Shown in pieces: positions 1-44,580 of a stretch of DNA of 64,000 nt (position 1 is its first letter; every line of letters starts with the position of its first letter). Both the position numbers and the translations under genes were made by a program. Source of the stretch: Streptomyces sp. NBC_00483 (GTDB taxonomy: Bacteria; Actinomycetota; Actinomycetes; Streptomycetales; Streptomycetaceae); contig NZ_CP107880.1 in NCBI RefSeq assembly GCF_036013745.1, positions 620,001 to 684,000 on the forward strand. The letters run 5' to 3'. Under the pieces are notes generated by a model. The model was not told the origin of the DNA and made no database searches. It worked only from the letters and a program-made list of their open reading frames with translations.

Positions 1-35271
<35,271 letters not shown>

Positions 35272-35772
35272 TCAGCCCTCGTCGGCGCCGATCTGCTTGT
35301 TGCAGGCGCTGAAGGCCTTCACCAGCTTGTCGTTGTCCGCGGTGCCTTCGATGGTGACGTCCAGCGTCCCGGGCTTGGGATCCTTGGCATTGACGCCTTT
35401 GTTGCGCAGGCACTCGGCCTTCTTCAGCGCCAGGTCCTTGTCGGCTTCCGTGATGTCCTCGTTGATGTCGTCGCTGGGGGCGTACTTCGCGCAGGCCGCC
35501 CGTGCCGCTTCGGCTTTCGCCTTGGAACCGCCGTCGGGCTTCTCGATATTGCTGTCCTTGTCCCCACCCTGGTCCGCGGCGGGTTCCGGAACGTCGACCC
35601 CTTGCTTGGCCATGCACTTGATGAACTGCTGCATGCGGTCGTAATCGGCGTCTCCCTGCGAGGGCGCGCTCTTCTTCGGGGATGAATCGTCGCCACACGC
35701 GGTCAGTCCGAACATGGCGGTGGCCGTCAAAGTCACCGCGACGATAGTGAGTTTCTTCATGCTCACCAGCAT
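35272..35772 (-). CDS. Small secreted lipoprotein of unknown function
   Basis: A 166-residue protein with an N-terminal signal peptide ending in the lipobox LTAC (Cys at about residue 26), then a charged, low-complexity linker and a mature part with four further cysteines. It should be exported and lipid-anchored on the outer face of the membrane. I do not recognise a named family. It sits between the MacB-like efflux operon and the NRPS gene, and its promoter resembles the promoter of the efflux operon, so a role in envelope stress or self-protection is a reasonable inference. The start could be ATG at 35772 or the second ATG at 35760 (MKKLTIVAV); neither ribosome site is strong. Confidence 0.85.
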   Translation of the reverse strand: MLVSMKKLTIVAVTLTATAMFGLTACGDDSSPKKSAPSQGDADYDRMQQFIKCMAKQGVDVPEPAADQGGDKDSNIEKPDGGSKAKAEAARAACAKYAPSDDINEDITEADKDLALKKAECLRNKGVNAKDPKPGTLDVTIEGTADNDKLVKAFSACNKQIGADEG

Positions 35773-35780
35773 GGCAACCG

Positions 35781-35826
35781 CCAGGTTTCGCCCCGGTGAC
35801 CGTCAGCGTTAACCGAACTCTTACAG
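35781..35826 (-). promoter_or_regulatory. Promoter/regulatory element of the lipoprotein gene (copy 1)
   Basis: This 46-bp segment aligns without gaps to 39124-39169, upstream of the efflux operon, with 30 of 46 bases identical. On the coding strand both carry TAAG-N6-GGTTAA followed by CACCG and GAAACCTG at the same spacing. The shared blocks suggest one regulator, probably a response regulator or sigma-factor system, for both transcription units. Confidence 0.55.
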
Positions 35827-35862
35827 AGATCGCGGAGCCGGAGCAGCACACGGAAAACGGAT

Positions 35863-35892
35863 GCCTCCGCGCCCATGAGCGGACGCGGAGGC
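35863..35892 (-). terminator. Intrinsic terminator of the efflux operon
   Basis: A perfect 9-bp stem (35863-35871 with 35884-35892), a 12-base loop and, on the minus strand, a following CCGTTTTCC stretch. It lies about 35 bp past the permease stop codon. A second, imperfect GC-rich hairpin overlaps the permease end near 35902-35935. Confidence 0.65.
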
Positions 35893-35927
35893 ACCCTGAC
35901 GGCCGGCCGGGGGTTGTCGGCCGTCGG

Positions 35928-37117
35928 TCAGGTGGTAGCGAGGGCCTCCGTGGGAGTGAGGCCGGCGGCGCGGCGGGCGGGGTAGATACCAGCGACGGCG
36001 CCGATCGCGACGGCGGCCAGGGCGCCGCCCGCGATGGCCTGGCCTGGCAGGGTCAGGGGCCAGTCGCGGTAGAGGGCGTAGCCGAGGCAGGCGCCCAGTC
36101 CGATGACCACGCCGGCGGCCCCGCCGAGTGCCGACAGGCTCACCGACTCGGTGAGGAACTGCATCCGGATCTGTCCTCGGGTCGCTCCCAGCGACCGTCG
36201 CAACCCGATCTCCTGCCGGCGCTCCAGCACCGAGATCACCATGATGTTGGCGATGCCGACGCCTCCGGCCAGCAGCGCGATGGCACCGAGGCCGAAGAAC
36301 AGCGCGTTGAAGGTCTCCTCCGCGGCGGCCTGGGCGGTGAGCGCGTCGGAGGGGCGGCTGACCTGAACTTCCTCCGGGTTCTTGGGGTTGATGGTGCGCC
36401 CCAGCACGTCGCGCACCGACGACACCGTCGCGTCCGTGGACCGCTCGTACAGGGAGGTGACGTGTCCGTCGAACCCGAGACGGGCGGCGTAGGGCCAGCC
36501 GATCAGGGCCGAGCGGTCGATCTCGGGGGCGAGCGGGAGCTCGTCGAGGATGCCGACGACCAGGAACCACTGGCCGCCGATGAACACGTTCGCGTCGGCG
36601 CGGTCGATGCCGAGCCGGTCGGCGGCATCGGCGCCGAGCACCACCGACGGATACCGGCTGGTGGCGGAGTTGAGGAAGGCGCCTGAGCGTACCGTGCCGC
36701 TGAGCGTTTTCAGCAGGTTGGTCCGGGTGGCCTGTACCGCGACGCCGCTGGTCTTGGCCGAGGAGATCTTGTCCGTGCGTCGGACGGTCGCATCCTCCAC
36801 CAGGCCGATCCCGGACACGCCGGTCACGCCGGGGATCCGGGAGACCATGCCCTCCGCGTCCGTGGGGAGCTTCGCGGCATCGCCGCTCAGCGTCGTACCG
36901 GGTTTGGCGGTGAGCAGATTGGTGCCCATTTCCTCGATCTCGGCCATCAGCCCGGCCCTGCTGGCGCTGCTGAGGCCGACCAGCGCGACCATGGCGGCCA
37001 CCCCGATGGCGATGCCCAGCGCGGACAGCACGGCTCGCAGCGGCCGGCCACGCAGTCCGTCCAGGCCTACCGCGACCAGGTCCCTTCCGCGAAGTCGGGA
37101 TGTCTCGGGCAGTTCTT

Positions 37118-37121
<4 letters not shown>
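35928..37121 (-). CDS. MacB/FtsX-type ABC transporter permease
   Basis: A 397-residue membrane protein. An N-terminal membrane segment (around residues 25-50, [20 protein letters not shown]) is followed by an extracytoplasmic MacB-type domain and three C-terminal membrane helices. The family signature [19 protein letters not shown] lies just before the penultimate helices. Such permeases couple ATP hydrolysis to mechanical movement of peptides, lipids or antibiotics rather than forming a classical channel. The ATG at 37121 overlaps the stop codon of the ATPase gene by four bases, so the two are translationally coupled. With the adaptor and ATPase it forms a tripartite efflux unit beside the NRPS gene. 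Substrate export or self-resistance is an inference from this position. Confidence 0.92.
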
Positions 37122-37824
<703 letters not shown>

Positions 37825-37828
<4 letters not shown>

Positions 37829-39009
37829 GAGCGCGGCACCTGCACCTTCATGCCCTCGCGGAGGTCGCCCTTCACCTCGACGTTGTTCCCGTCGAAGATG
37901 CCGAGTTCGACCCGCACCGAGCGCACCTTCCCCCGAGGACTCACCACCTTCACCCGGTAGCCGCTGCCGGCGGCCAGCAGCGAGTTGATCGGCACCGCCA
38001 GTACGCCCTTGTGCTCGGTACTGGTGAACCCGACCGTCGCCGGAGCACGGTCCAGGTTCCCCGCGCTGTTCTGCTTGTCCAGCTCGACGTAGACCGGGAT
38101 GGTGGCATCCTGCGTGCCCTGCCCGGTCTGGGACTGGGAGTTGCTGCTGCCCGCGGTCGCCACCTTGCCGACCGACACGATGTGCCCCTGGGTGGTCTTC
38201 TTTCCCGGCAGTGTCACCCGGACCTTCGCCCCCTTCTTGGCGATGTCCTGATCACTGACCGGCACGTCCACCGTGATCCAGCGCTCGGTGCTGCTGGCGG
38301 TGAACAGGTTGCCCTTGGCCGGGGCACCCGGCAGCGCCTTCACCTCGGTCACCCGGATCGCATCCTTCTGCACCGCCACTTCACCCGGCTTGACCACTCC
38401 GTTCTCGGTGACCCCGAGAGCCTTCTGCCACTCCTTCACGGCCGACTTGGTGGCCGAGCTGAACTCCTCGTTCACGGCCAGGTAGCCGCCGTAGCCGAGC
38501 GCCTGCAGATTGCGTTCGAGCTCCAGCACGTCGCGTCCGTCGGACATCCCGACCTTCAGATCCCGCCACAGCGGCACCGACCCGTAGATGAGCGGGACGG
38601 CACGGCCGTTCGCCTCGAAGACCCGCTCGCCCCGCTTGATCACATCGCCATTTCCGGGCAGCCACGTGAGCCGTCCGGAACCCTCGGCGAGCACCGTGTA
38701 ACTGCCTCGATAGCCCAACGTCCCGTCTATCTCACTGGTGTTGACCATGTTCGTGCGGAGCACCTGCTTCGTCGGCAGCGATGACAGTTGCTGCTTGGGC
38801 GCACTGTCGTCATCGCGCCCCACCACATACACCGCGGCCGTGGCACCCATCGCCAGCACCACGGCCACGCTCAGCGTCTTCCAGGGCACGCGCCGGCGCC
38901 CGGCCGGCGGCGGCTCCTCCTCGTACTCCTGGTGCAGCTTCTGTTCCAGCTCCAGCTCCTGTTCCTGTTCCGGAACCCGCGCCTGGGCCGTGGTCTCAGA
39001 CTCGAACAT
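37825..39009 (-). CDS. HlyD/MacA-like efflux adaptor with peptidoglycan-binding domain
   Basis: A 394-residue membrane-anchored adaptor. A glutamate-rich cytoplasmic tail (about residues 1-45) precedes a single membrane segment ([20 protein letters not shown]). A peptidoglycan-binding type 1 fold follows at about residues 155-215 ([19 protein letters not shown] then VKEWQKALG), then HlyD-like beta-barrel segments to the C terminus. Adaptors of this architecture accompany MacB-like transporters in actinobacteria and may hold the pump against the cell wall. The ATG at 39009 has a good ribosome site (GGAGG, seven bases upstream). It is the first gene of the operon, and its promoter lies in the 39010-39316 intergenic region with a StrR-type box. 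Confidence 0.9.
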
Positions 39010-39123
39010 GATTCAGCCTCCACGTGTGCCGCTCGGCACGGCACGTCGGGCCGAGGGCGAGGACGACGGCCTTCATGGCCCCGGGACTTGAAATTACCTG
39101 CATGACTCAGAGAGTGGATTGCG

Positions 39124-39169
39124 GCAGGTTTCCCGACGGTGAGCGGGAACCTTAACCGCCGCCTTATCC
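39124..39169 (-). promoter_or_regulatory. Promoter/regulatory element of the efflux operon (copy 2)
   Basis: This segment aligns gap-free with 35781-35826 (30 of 46 identical), in the same orientation relative to the downstream gene. Conserved blocks on the coding strand are TAAG, GGTTAA, CACCG and GAAACCTG. It lies about 115-160 bp upstream of the adaptor ATG. Confidence 0.55.
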
Positions 39170-39189
39170 CGAAGCGTTCGCCGTCGGCC

Positions 39190-39228
39190 GCGCTGTTCAA
39201 CTGTGGCCGCGCCGAAGTTGAACAGCGC
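39190..39228. promoter_or_regulatory. StrR-type operator in the divergent intergenic region
   Basis: The core 39195-39223 is GTTCAACTG-N11-AAGTTGAAC, differing from the copy at 35194 in one arm base. Here the symmetry extends outward to give 13-bp perfect arms (39190-39202 and 39216-39228) with a 13-bp centre. It is the second match to the StrR operator geometry in the window and probably controls exporter and efflux genes together with the NRPS. Confidence 0.83.
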
Positions 39229-39316
39229 AGGCTTTCACACGCTTCGACTCCGCCGGTACGGTCACTGACGCATCGGCCACCCGTGCCGCTTGGGACCGCG
39301 ACAAGAGGAGGATTCC

Positions 39317-41242
39317 GTGGCCATGATGGGCGGCCCGCGCATGGGTCTGATGCCGCTCGGCGCAGACAAGTCGATCACCAAACAGAAGATCAAGCCGGGC
39401 ACGGTGCGACGCATCGTTCCCTATGCCCTGCGATATCGCTGGTCATTGGCGGTGGTCATGCTGACGACGGTCGCCGGTGCGGCCATCACGGCGACGAGCC
39501 CGCTGCTGCTGAAGATAATCATCGATGACGGGATAGCGCAGCGCCGGGAGGGCTTCGTGGTGGGCTTCGCCCTGCTCGTCGCCGCCCTGTCGCTGGTGGA
39601 AGTGCTTGCCGCTTTCACCCAGACCTGGTTTTCCGGGCGGGTCGGCCAGGGCGTCATCTGCGACCTGCGCTGCCAGGTGTTCGAGCATGTCCAGCGGCAG
39701 CCACTGGCCTTCTTCACCCGCACCCAGACAGGGGCCCTGGTCAGCAGGCTCAACACCGATGTGGTCGGCGCACAGCGAGCGATCACGACGCTGCTGTCGC
39801 AGACGTTGTCGACCCTGCTGACCCTGGTGCTCGTGCTGATCACGATGTTCTACCTGTCGTGGCAGATCACACTCGCGGCGCTCGTGATGATCCCGTTCTT
39901 CCTGGCACCGGCCATGCTCGTCGGCCGCAGGCTGCAGCGGCTCACCCGCGAGGGCATGCGCCAGAACGCCGACATGGGCTCGCTGATGAACGAGCGATTC
40001 AATGTGTCGGGCGCGATGCTGGCGAAGCTCTACGGCCGGCCCGAGGACGAGTCCGAGGGCTTTGCCCAGAAGGCGGTCGAGGTCCGTGACGTCGCGATCA
40101 GGACAGCCGTCTGGGGGCGCGTTCTCGTCCTCATCGCCACTTTGATCGCCGGGGTGACCACCGCGCTGGTCTACGGCCTCGGCGGCGTGCTGACCATCAA
40201 CGGCTCGCTCCAGATCGGCACCCTCGTCGCCATGGTCGCGCTGCTGCTGCGGCTGTACGGGCCGATCAACCAGCTGTCCAACATGCAGGTCAACATCATG
40301 ATCGCGCTCGTCAGCTTCGACCGCGTCTTCGAGGTGCTGGATCTCAAACCGCTCGTCGACGAACGTCCCACCGCCCGACCGCTCCCGCTCGACGACGGCC
40401 TCGCCCCGGACATCGAGTTCGACGAGGTCTCCTTCCGCTACCCGGCCGCCGACGAGGTGTCCCTGGCCTCCCTCGAGTCGATCGCGCTGCGCACGCCGTC
40501 GCGTGGTGGCGACGCCATGGTCCTGAACGAGGTGAGTTTCCATGCACCGGCCGGCAAGCTCACCGCGCTGGTGGGCCCTTCGGGAGCAGGCAAGACCACG
40601 GTCACCAGCCTGGTTCCCCGGCTGTACGACACCACCTCCGGGACGGTACGCGTCGGCGATCACGACGTACGCGATCTGACCATGCGTTCCCTGCACGACA
40701 CGGTCGGCGTCGTCACTCAGGACGCGCACCTGTTCCACGACACGATCCGGATGAACCTGCTGTACGCCAGGCCGGACGCCAGTGAGAAGGAGCTCGTCGA
40801 GGCATGCGAGGCGGCCCGGATCTGGGAGATGGTCTCGTCCCTGCCCGACGGTCTCGACACCGTGGTCGGCGACCGCGGTTACCGCCTCTCCGGTGGCGAG
40901 AAGCAACGCATCAGCCTCGCCCGGCTCCTGCTCAAGTCACCGCCGGTCGTCATCCTCGACGAGGCCACCGCGCACCTGGACTCCGAGTCCGAGGCGGCGA
41001 TCCAGCGGGCGCTCAACGTCGCGCTGGCGGGCCGCACGTCCCTGGTCATCGCTCATCGGCTGTCGACCATCCTGGAGGCCGACCAGATTCTCGTTCTCGA
41101 CGGCGGCCGGATCCGCGAACGCGGAACCCACACGGACCTGCTCGCCGCCGGCGGGCTCTACAGCGAGCTCTACCGCACTCAATTCGCAGGACAGCACTCG
41201 AACGGCACACCCAAGAATGTCGCGAACAAGGCGGGCATCTAA
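39317..41242 (+). CDS. ABC exporter, fused membrane and ATPase domains
   Basis: A 641-residue half-size exporter with about six N-terminal membrane helices (residues 40-330) followed by a nucleotide-binding domain. The NBD has Walker A GPSGAGKTT, signature LSGGEKQR, Walker B VVILDEATAHLD and the H-loop VIAHRLST. It would act as a homodimer that moves the finished peptide out of the cell. An insertion before Walker A (SLASLESIALRTPSRGGD) is unusual. The GTG at 39317 is chosen because AGAGGAGG sits five bases upstream; an in-frame TTG at 39290 has no such site. It is the first gene of an operon with mbtH (33-bp gap) and the hydroxylase, and it lies downstream of the StrR-type box. Similar exporters accompany glycopeptide and lipopeptide clusters. 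Confidence 0.94.
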   Translation: MAMMGGPRMGLMPLGADKSITKQKIKPGTVRRIVPYALRYRWSLAVVMLTTVAGAAITATSPLLLKIIIDDGIAQRREGFVVGFALLVAALSLVEVLAAFTQTWFSGRVGQGVICDLRCQVFEHVQRQPLAFFTRTQTGALVSRLNTDVVGAQRAITTLLSQTLSTLLTLVLVLITMFYLSWQITLAALVMIPFFLAPAMLVGRRLQRLTREGMRQNADMGSLMNERFNVSGAMLAKLYGRPEDESEGFAQKAVEVRDVAIRTAVWGRVLVLIATLIAGVTTALVYGLGGVLTINGSLQIGTLVAMVALLLRLYGPINQLSNMQVNIMIALVSFDRVFEVLDLKPLVDERPTARPLPLDDGLAPDIEFDEVSFRYPAADEVSLASLESIALRTPSRGGDAMVLNEVSFHAPAGKLTALVGPSGAGKTTVTSLVPRLYDTTSGTVRVGDHDVRDLTMRSLHDTVGVVTQDAHLFHDTIRMNLLYARPDASEKELVEACEAARIWEMVSSLPDGLDTVVGDRGYRLSGGEKQRISLARLLLKSPPVVILDEATAHLDSESEAAIQRALNVALAGRTSLVIAHRLSTILEADQILVLDGGRIRERGTHTDLLAAGGLYSELYRTQFAGQHSNGTPKNVANKAGI

Positions 41243-41275
41243 CCCGGCCTGCCGCCAAGAGAAGAGGTCAGTAAG

Positions 41276-41488
41276 GTGCCAAATCCCTTTGAGGATCCTG
41301 ACGCAAGCTATGTGGTCCTGGTCAACGACGAAAATCAGCACTCGCTGTGGCCGGTCTTCGTGGAGGTGCCGGACGGCTGGCAGACCGTATTCGGCGAGGC
41401 CGCTCGGGAAGAGTGCCTCGCGTACATCGAGAAGTCGTGGACCGATATGCGGCCCAAGAGTCTGATCGAGGCCATGAAAGCGAATTGA
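41276..41488 (+). CDS. MbtH-like NRPS accessory protein
   Basis: A 70-residue protein with the family hallmarks: N-terminal PNPFEDPD, the HSLWPVFVEVPDGW block with conserved Ser-Leu-Trp-Pro and second Trp, and the C-terminal SWTDMRPKSL with the third Trp. MbtH proteins bind the N-terminal part of adenylation domains and are often needed for their folding or activity. With at least eleven adenylation domains in one chain, several copies would be expected to bind the synthetase at once. The GTG start has AGAGG eight bases upstream. Its stop codon (41486-41488) overlaps a possible TTG start of the next gene, showing tight coupling. Confidence 0.97.
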   Translation: MPNPFEDPDASYVVLVNDENQHSLWPVFVEVPDGWQTVFGEAAREECLAYIEKSWTDMRPKSLIEAMKAN

Positions 41489-41532
41489 CCGCGGTCACGC
41501 CCGAAAGACACCACGCGCTTTTGGAGGACGTG

Positions 41533-42480
41533 TTGGACACCGTTGAGTCAGGCAGTGGCGCCTGGCGGCCATACGAGATAGGCGCTGACGAGGTCGGCGC
41601 GTCCGCCCTCGCCGACCGGCTCGACGAGCTGGGCGCAGACGCTCTTGCCGACCTGCTCACCGAGCGCAAAGCGCTCATCTTCAGGGGCTTCGGCGTCTCG
41701 CCCGAGGCGATCGAGCCGGTGCTCTCCCGCCTGGTGCCGGATCGCCTGCCGTACGTGCACGGAAACTCGCCGCGCACCAAAGTGGGCGGCAATCTCTACA
41801 CCTCGACCGAGTACCCGCAAAAATACACCATCTCCATGCACAACGAGCTCAGTTACGCCCACCGCTGGCCGACCCGGCTCACCTTCTACTGCGAGAAGGC
41901 GGCGGAGACGGGCGGCGCCACTCCGGTGCTCGACGGTCAGCTCTGGCTGGACTCGCTCGACGCCGAGGTGCGCGAGGCGTTCGCCGGCGGCATCCGCTAC
42001 GTCCAGAACCTGCACGACGGGTTCGGCTTCGGAAAGAGCTGGCAGGACACGTTCGAAACCGACGACCGCGCGGCGGTCGAGGAGTTCCTCAGGCAGTCGC
42101 GGGCCGATTGGGAGTGGGGCCCGGACGGCCTGCGCGTCACCCAGCTCCGCCCCTCGACCACCAAGCACCCTGCCACCGGCGCCGAGGTCTGGTTCAACCA
42201 GGCCGACCAGTGGCATCCGGCCGGCCTGGGCGACGAAGCCTCGGCCGAGCTGTACGACATCCTCACGACCGACGAGTTCCCGCAGTACGTGACGTTCGCC
42301 GACGGAACCGCGATCCCTGACGCGTACATCGAGCAGATCATCGATCGTGGGCTGGAGAGCGCCGTCGACGTCGATTGGCGCAGCGGCGACGTACTGCTCA
42401 TCGACAACGTCCTGCTCGCCCACGGCCGACGCCCGTTCGAGGGGACCCGGCGCGTCCTGGTGGCGATGTCGGACACCTGA
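41533..42480 (+). CDS. SyrP/TauD-like Fe(II)/2-oxoglutarate hydroxylase
   Basis: A protein of about 315 residues in the TauD/clavaminate-synthase superfamily. The iron ligands are a HxE pair in SMHNELSY (the clavaminate-synthase and SyrP form, rather than HxD) and a distal histidine in LLAHGRRPFEGTRRVLVAM. The nearby arginines there are candidates to bind 2-oxoglutarate. Relatives such as SyrP hydroxylate the beta carbon of Asp, and related enzymes that of Glu, bound to or destined for an NRPS. Modules 1, 2 and 11 are predicted to load Asn or Asp, so one of these is the likely target. The TTG at 41533 is preferred because GGAGG lies five bases upstream; TTG at 41485, overlapping the mbtH stop, is the alternative (331 residues). 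Confidence 0.9.
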   Translation: MDTVESGSGAWRPYEIGADEVGASALADRLDELGADALADLLTERKALIFRGFGVSPEAIEPVLSRLVPDRLPYVHGNSPRTKVGGNLYTSTEYPQKYTISMHNELSYAHRWPTRLTFYCEKAAETGGATPVLDGQLWLDSLDAEVREAFAGGIRYVQNLHDGFGFGKSWQDTFETDDRAAVEEFLRQSRADWEWGPDGLRVTQLRPSTTKHPATGAEVWFNQADQWHPAGLGDEASAELYDILTTDEFPQYVTFADGTAIPDAYIEQIIDRGLESAVDVDWRSGDVLLIDNVLLAHGRRPFEGTRRVLVAMSDT

Positions 42481-42579
42481 CGGCAGTTCGTCGAACCGGG
42501 CGGGAGAGGTCAGGGGGTCTGCCTGCCGCGACCGCACTGGTCAGCGGTTCTTCCAGGAAAACGTTCGTCACACCTCGGA

Positions 42580-43947
42580 TCAGGTCCTCGCGCCGGTCGC
42601 CGCAGCCCCCGCGGCCGCCGTCGTGCCACGTTCCTCGGCGACCAGGGCGTGTACGCGCTCGCGCTCCGCACGCCCCCAGGTCTCCTTCGTGATCAGGATG
42701 CCGACGAGGCCGATGATGGCCGCGCCGAGGTAGAGCAGCGCGGCGCCCGGCCAGCCGAAGGCACCGACCAGGGCGGCGGCGAGCAGCGGGGCGAAGCCGC
42801 CGATGGCCGCCGCGACCTGATAGCCGAGCGAGGCGCCCGACGTGCGGGTCGCCGTGCGGAACTGCTCGGTGAGCAAGGAGCCCTGGGTGCCGGTGAGCGA
42901 GGCGTGGATGAGGCCGATGCCGATGATGAACACCGCGACGACCAGGGCGGGTTGAGCGGAGTTGGCGAGCAGGTACATGGGGAACGCGAAGAGGATGGCC
43001 GCCGTGCACCCGGCGATGTAGATGGGTCGGCGTCCGATGCGGTCGGTGAGCGCGCCGGCCAGGAAGGTGACACCGATGGCCAGGACGCTGGCGACGGTGA
43101 TCGCTCCCAGGGCGACGGGCCGCAGGTCGGGGTGGTGGTCGGTGATGTAGCTGAGCAGGTAGGTCGCGGTGGAGTAGTAGGCGAAGGACTCGACGACGCG
43201 CAGCGCGATGACCCGCAGGATGCCGCGCCAGTCCCCCTTCAGCGTCGCCAGGAAGGGATTCTTCTCCGTCCTGCCGTCGGCCCTCGCCTCCTGGAACTCC
43301 GGGGATTCCGAGAGCCGCGAGCGCACGATCAGCGCGGCGACCACGAGGACGGCGCTCGCCAGGAACGGGGTCCGCCACTGCCAACTGCCCTCCAACGTGG
43401 AGCTCCAGGCGAACACACCGCTGGCCAGGGCGATGCCCAGTGGGTTGCCCGACTGGGGTATCGCGGCGAACATGCCGCGCCGGTGCCAGGGCGCGTGCTC
43501 GTACGCCATGGTGATCGCCCCGCCCCATTCGGCGCCGAACGCGAGGCCCTGGATCATTCGGATCACGGTGAGCAGGATCGGGGCGAGCGCGCCCACCTGT
43601 CCGTATGTGGGGAGCGCGCCGATGAGGAACGTGGCCGCGCCCATGACGATCATCGCGGCCACGAGGACGGGCTTGCGGCCGAACTTGTCGGCGAAGTAGC
43701 CGCCGACGGCGCCGCCGAGCGGGCGCATGACGAAGCCGACCGCGAGCGTCGCGAAGGAGAGCAGGGTGCCGACGAAGCGGTCGCTGTCGGGGAAGAAGAC
43801 CGCGCCGAAGTAGAGGGCGGACGCAGTGCCGTAGGCGATGAAGTCGTAGTTCTCGACGCTGGTTCCGAAGGCGGCGGCGATCGCGGTTTTCACGCGGTCC
43901 TTGGAGCCGAGCACGCTTGGCTGTCCGGCGGGGGTGCGGGTGGACAT
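42580..43947 (-). CDS. MFS transporter of the metabolite:H+ symporter (MHS) family
   Basis: A 455-residue, twelve-helix permease resembling ProP, KgtP and ShiA. It has GYFADKFGRKPVL in the loop between helices 2 and 3 and DRIGRRPIYIAG in the central-half repeat. Such carriers import organic acids, betaines or similar small solutes with protons. The ATG has AGGAG six bases upstream. It is the last gene of a minus-strand group with a LacI regulator and an RpiB-type isomerase, so the imported compound is probably a sugar acid or polyol derivative. It converges with the hydroxylase gene and marks the probable edge of the biosynthetic cluster. Confidence 0.9.
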   Translation of the reverse strand: MSTRTPAGQPSVLGSKDRVKTAIAAAFGTSVENYDFIAYGTASALYFGAVFFPDSDRFVGTLLSFATLAVGFVMRPLGGAVGGYFADKFGRKPVLVAAMIVMGAATFLIGALPTYGQVGALAPILLTVIRMIQGLAFGAEWGGAITMAYEHAPWHRRGMFAAIPQSGNPLGIALASGVFAWSSTLEGSWQWRTPFLASAVLVVAALIVRSRLSESPEFQEARADGRTEKNPFLATLKGDWRGILRVIALRVVESFAYYSTATYLLSYITDHHPDLRPVALGAITVASVLAIGVTFLAGALTDRIGRRPIYIAGCTAAILFAFPMYLLANSAQPALVVAVFIIGIGLIHASLTGTQGSLLTEQFRTATRTSGASLGYQVAAAIGGFAPLLAAALVGAFGWPGAALLYLGAAIIGLVGILITKETWGRAERERVHALVAEERGTTAAAGAAATGART

Positions 43948-44071
43948 GAGGATCTCCTGCGGGTTCGGGGCACGTGCGGGTACGCCGAGGGGACGCCTGG
44001 CGCGGTGGGTGTGCGCGGGCGTGGGGAGGGGGCGGTGCGAGGGAGAGCGGGGGTGGTGCGGCGGGGGTGTG

Positions 44072-44530
44072 TCAGGCGGTGGTGGGCGTCAGGTCGTCGA
44101 GGGCGTTGAGTTTCGCGACGCGGCGGCGGGTCTCCGCGTCGTCGTCGAAGGTGGCGCCCAGGAACTCGCGCACGATGTCGGGCACCAGCGCGTGCGGCAC
44201 GAGCCAGGCACCCATGGCGATCGCGTTGGCGTCGTCGTGCTCGACCGACTGATGGGCGGAGTACGGCTCGTGGGCGAGGCCGCAGCGGATGCCGGGCAGC
44301 TTGTTGGCGGCCATGACGGCGCCCTGGCCGGTGCCGCACACGAGCACGGCGCGGTCGGCGGCGCCGCTGAGCACCGGCTCGCAGGTGGCGCGGGTGATGT
44401 CGGGGAAGTCGACGGCTTCGCTGCTGTGGGTGCCGCAGTCCACCACGTCGTGCCCGAGCGCCTCGATGGCCTGTCGGACGGCGTCCTTGAGTGCGAAACC
44501 GGCATGGTCCGCGCCGAGGGCGACCCTCAT
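44072..44530 (-). CDS. RpiB/LacAB-family sugar-phosphate isomerase
   Basis: A 152-residue protein of typical family length. It begins MRVALGADHAGFALK and contains the active-site loop VLVCGTGQG, AANKLPGIRCGL and EPYSAHQSVEHDDANAIAMG, all conserved in ribose-5-phosphate isomerase B. RpiB-like enzymes also act on allose, galactose or erythrulose phosphates. Its position between a LacI regulator and a transporter suggests a catabolic role rather than the housekeeping pentose pathway. The ATG at 44530 is supported by AGGAC five bases upstream. Confidence 0.9.
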   Translation of the reverse strand: MRVALGADHAGFALKDAVRQAIEALGHDVVDCGTHSSEAVDFPDITRATCEPVLSGAADRAVLVCGTGQGAVMAANKLPGIRCGLAHEPYSAHQSVEHDDANAIAMGAWLVPHALVPDIVREFLGATFDDDAETRRRVAKLNALDDLTPTTA

Positions 44531-44580
44531 GTGTTGTCCTGCCTTTCGGATTTCTGTGACCGCAAGTGCCGTGCGGAAAC

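Larger units (their letters stand above)
39010..39316. promoter_or_regulatory. Divergent control region of the efflux operon and the exporter operon
   Basis: A 307-bp intergenic region without a gene. It holds the StrR-type palindrome (39195-39223), the paralogous promoter element (39124-39169), and ribosome sites for both flanking genes. The arrangement lets one activator drive the adaptor/ATPase/permease genes to the left and the exporter/MbtH/hydroxylase genes to the right. Confidence 0.7.

Noticed and set aside
42481..42579. A terminator between the hydroxylase and the MHS transporter genes.
   Set aside because: The 99-bp convergent gap shows no convincing stem of useful length, so none is annotated.
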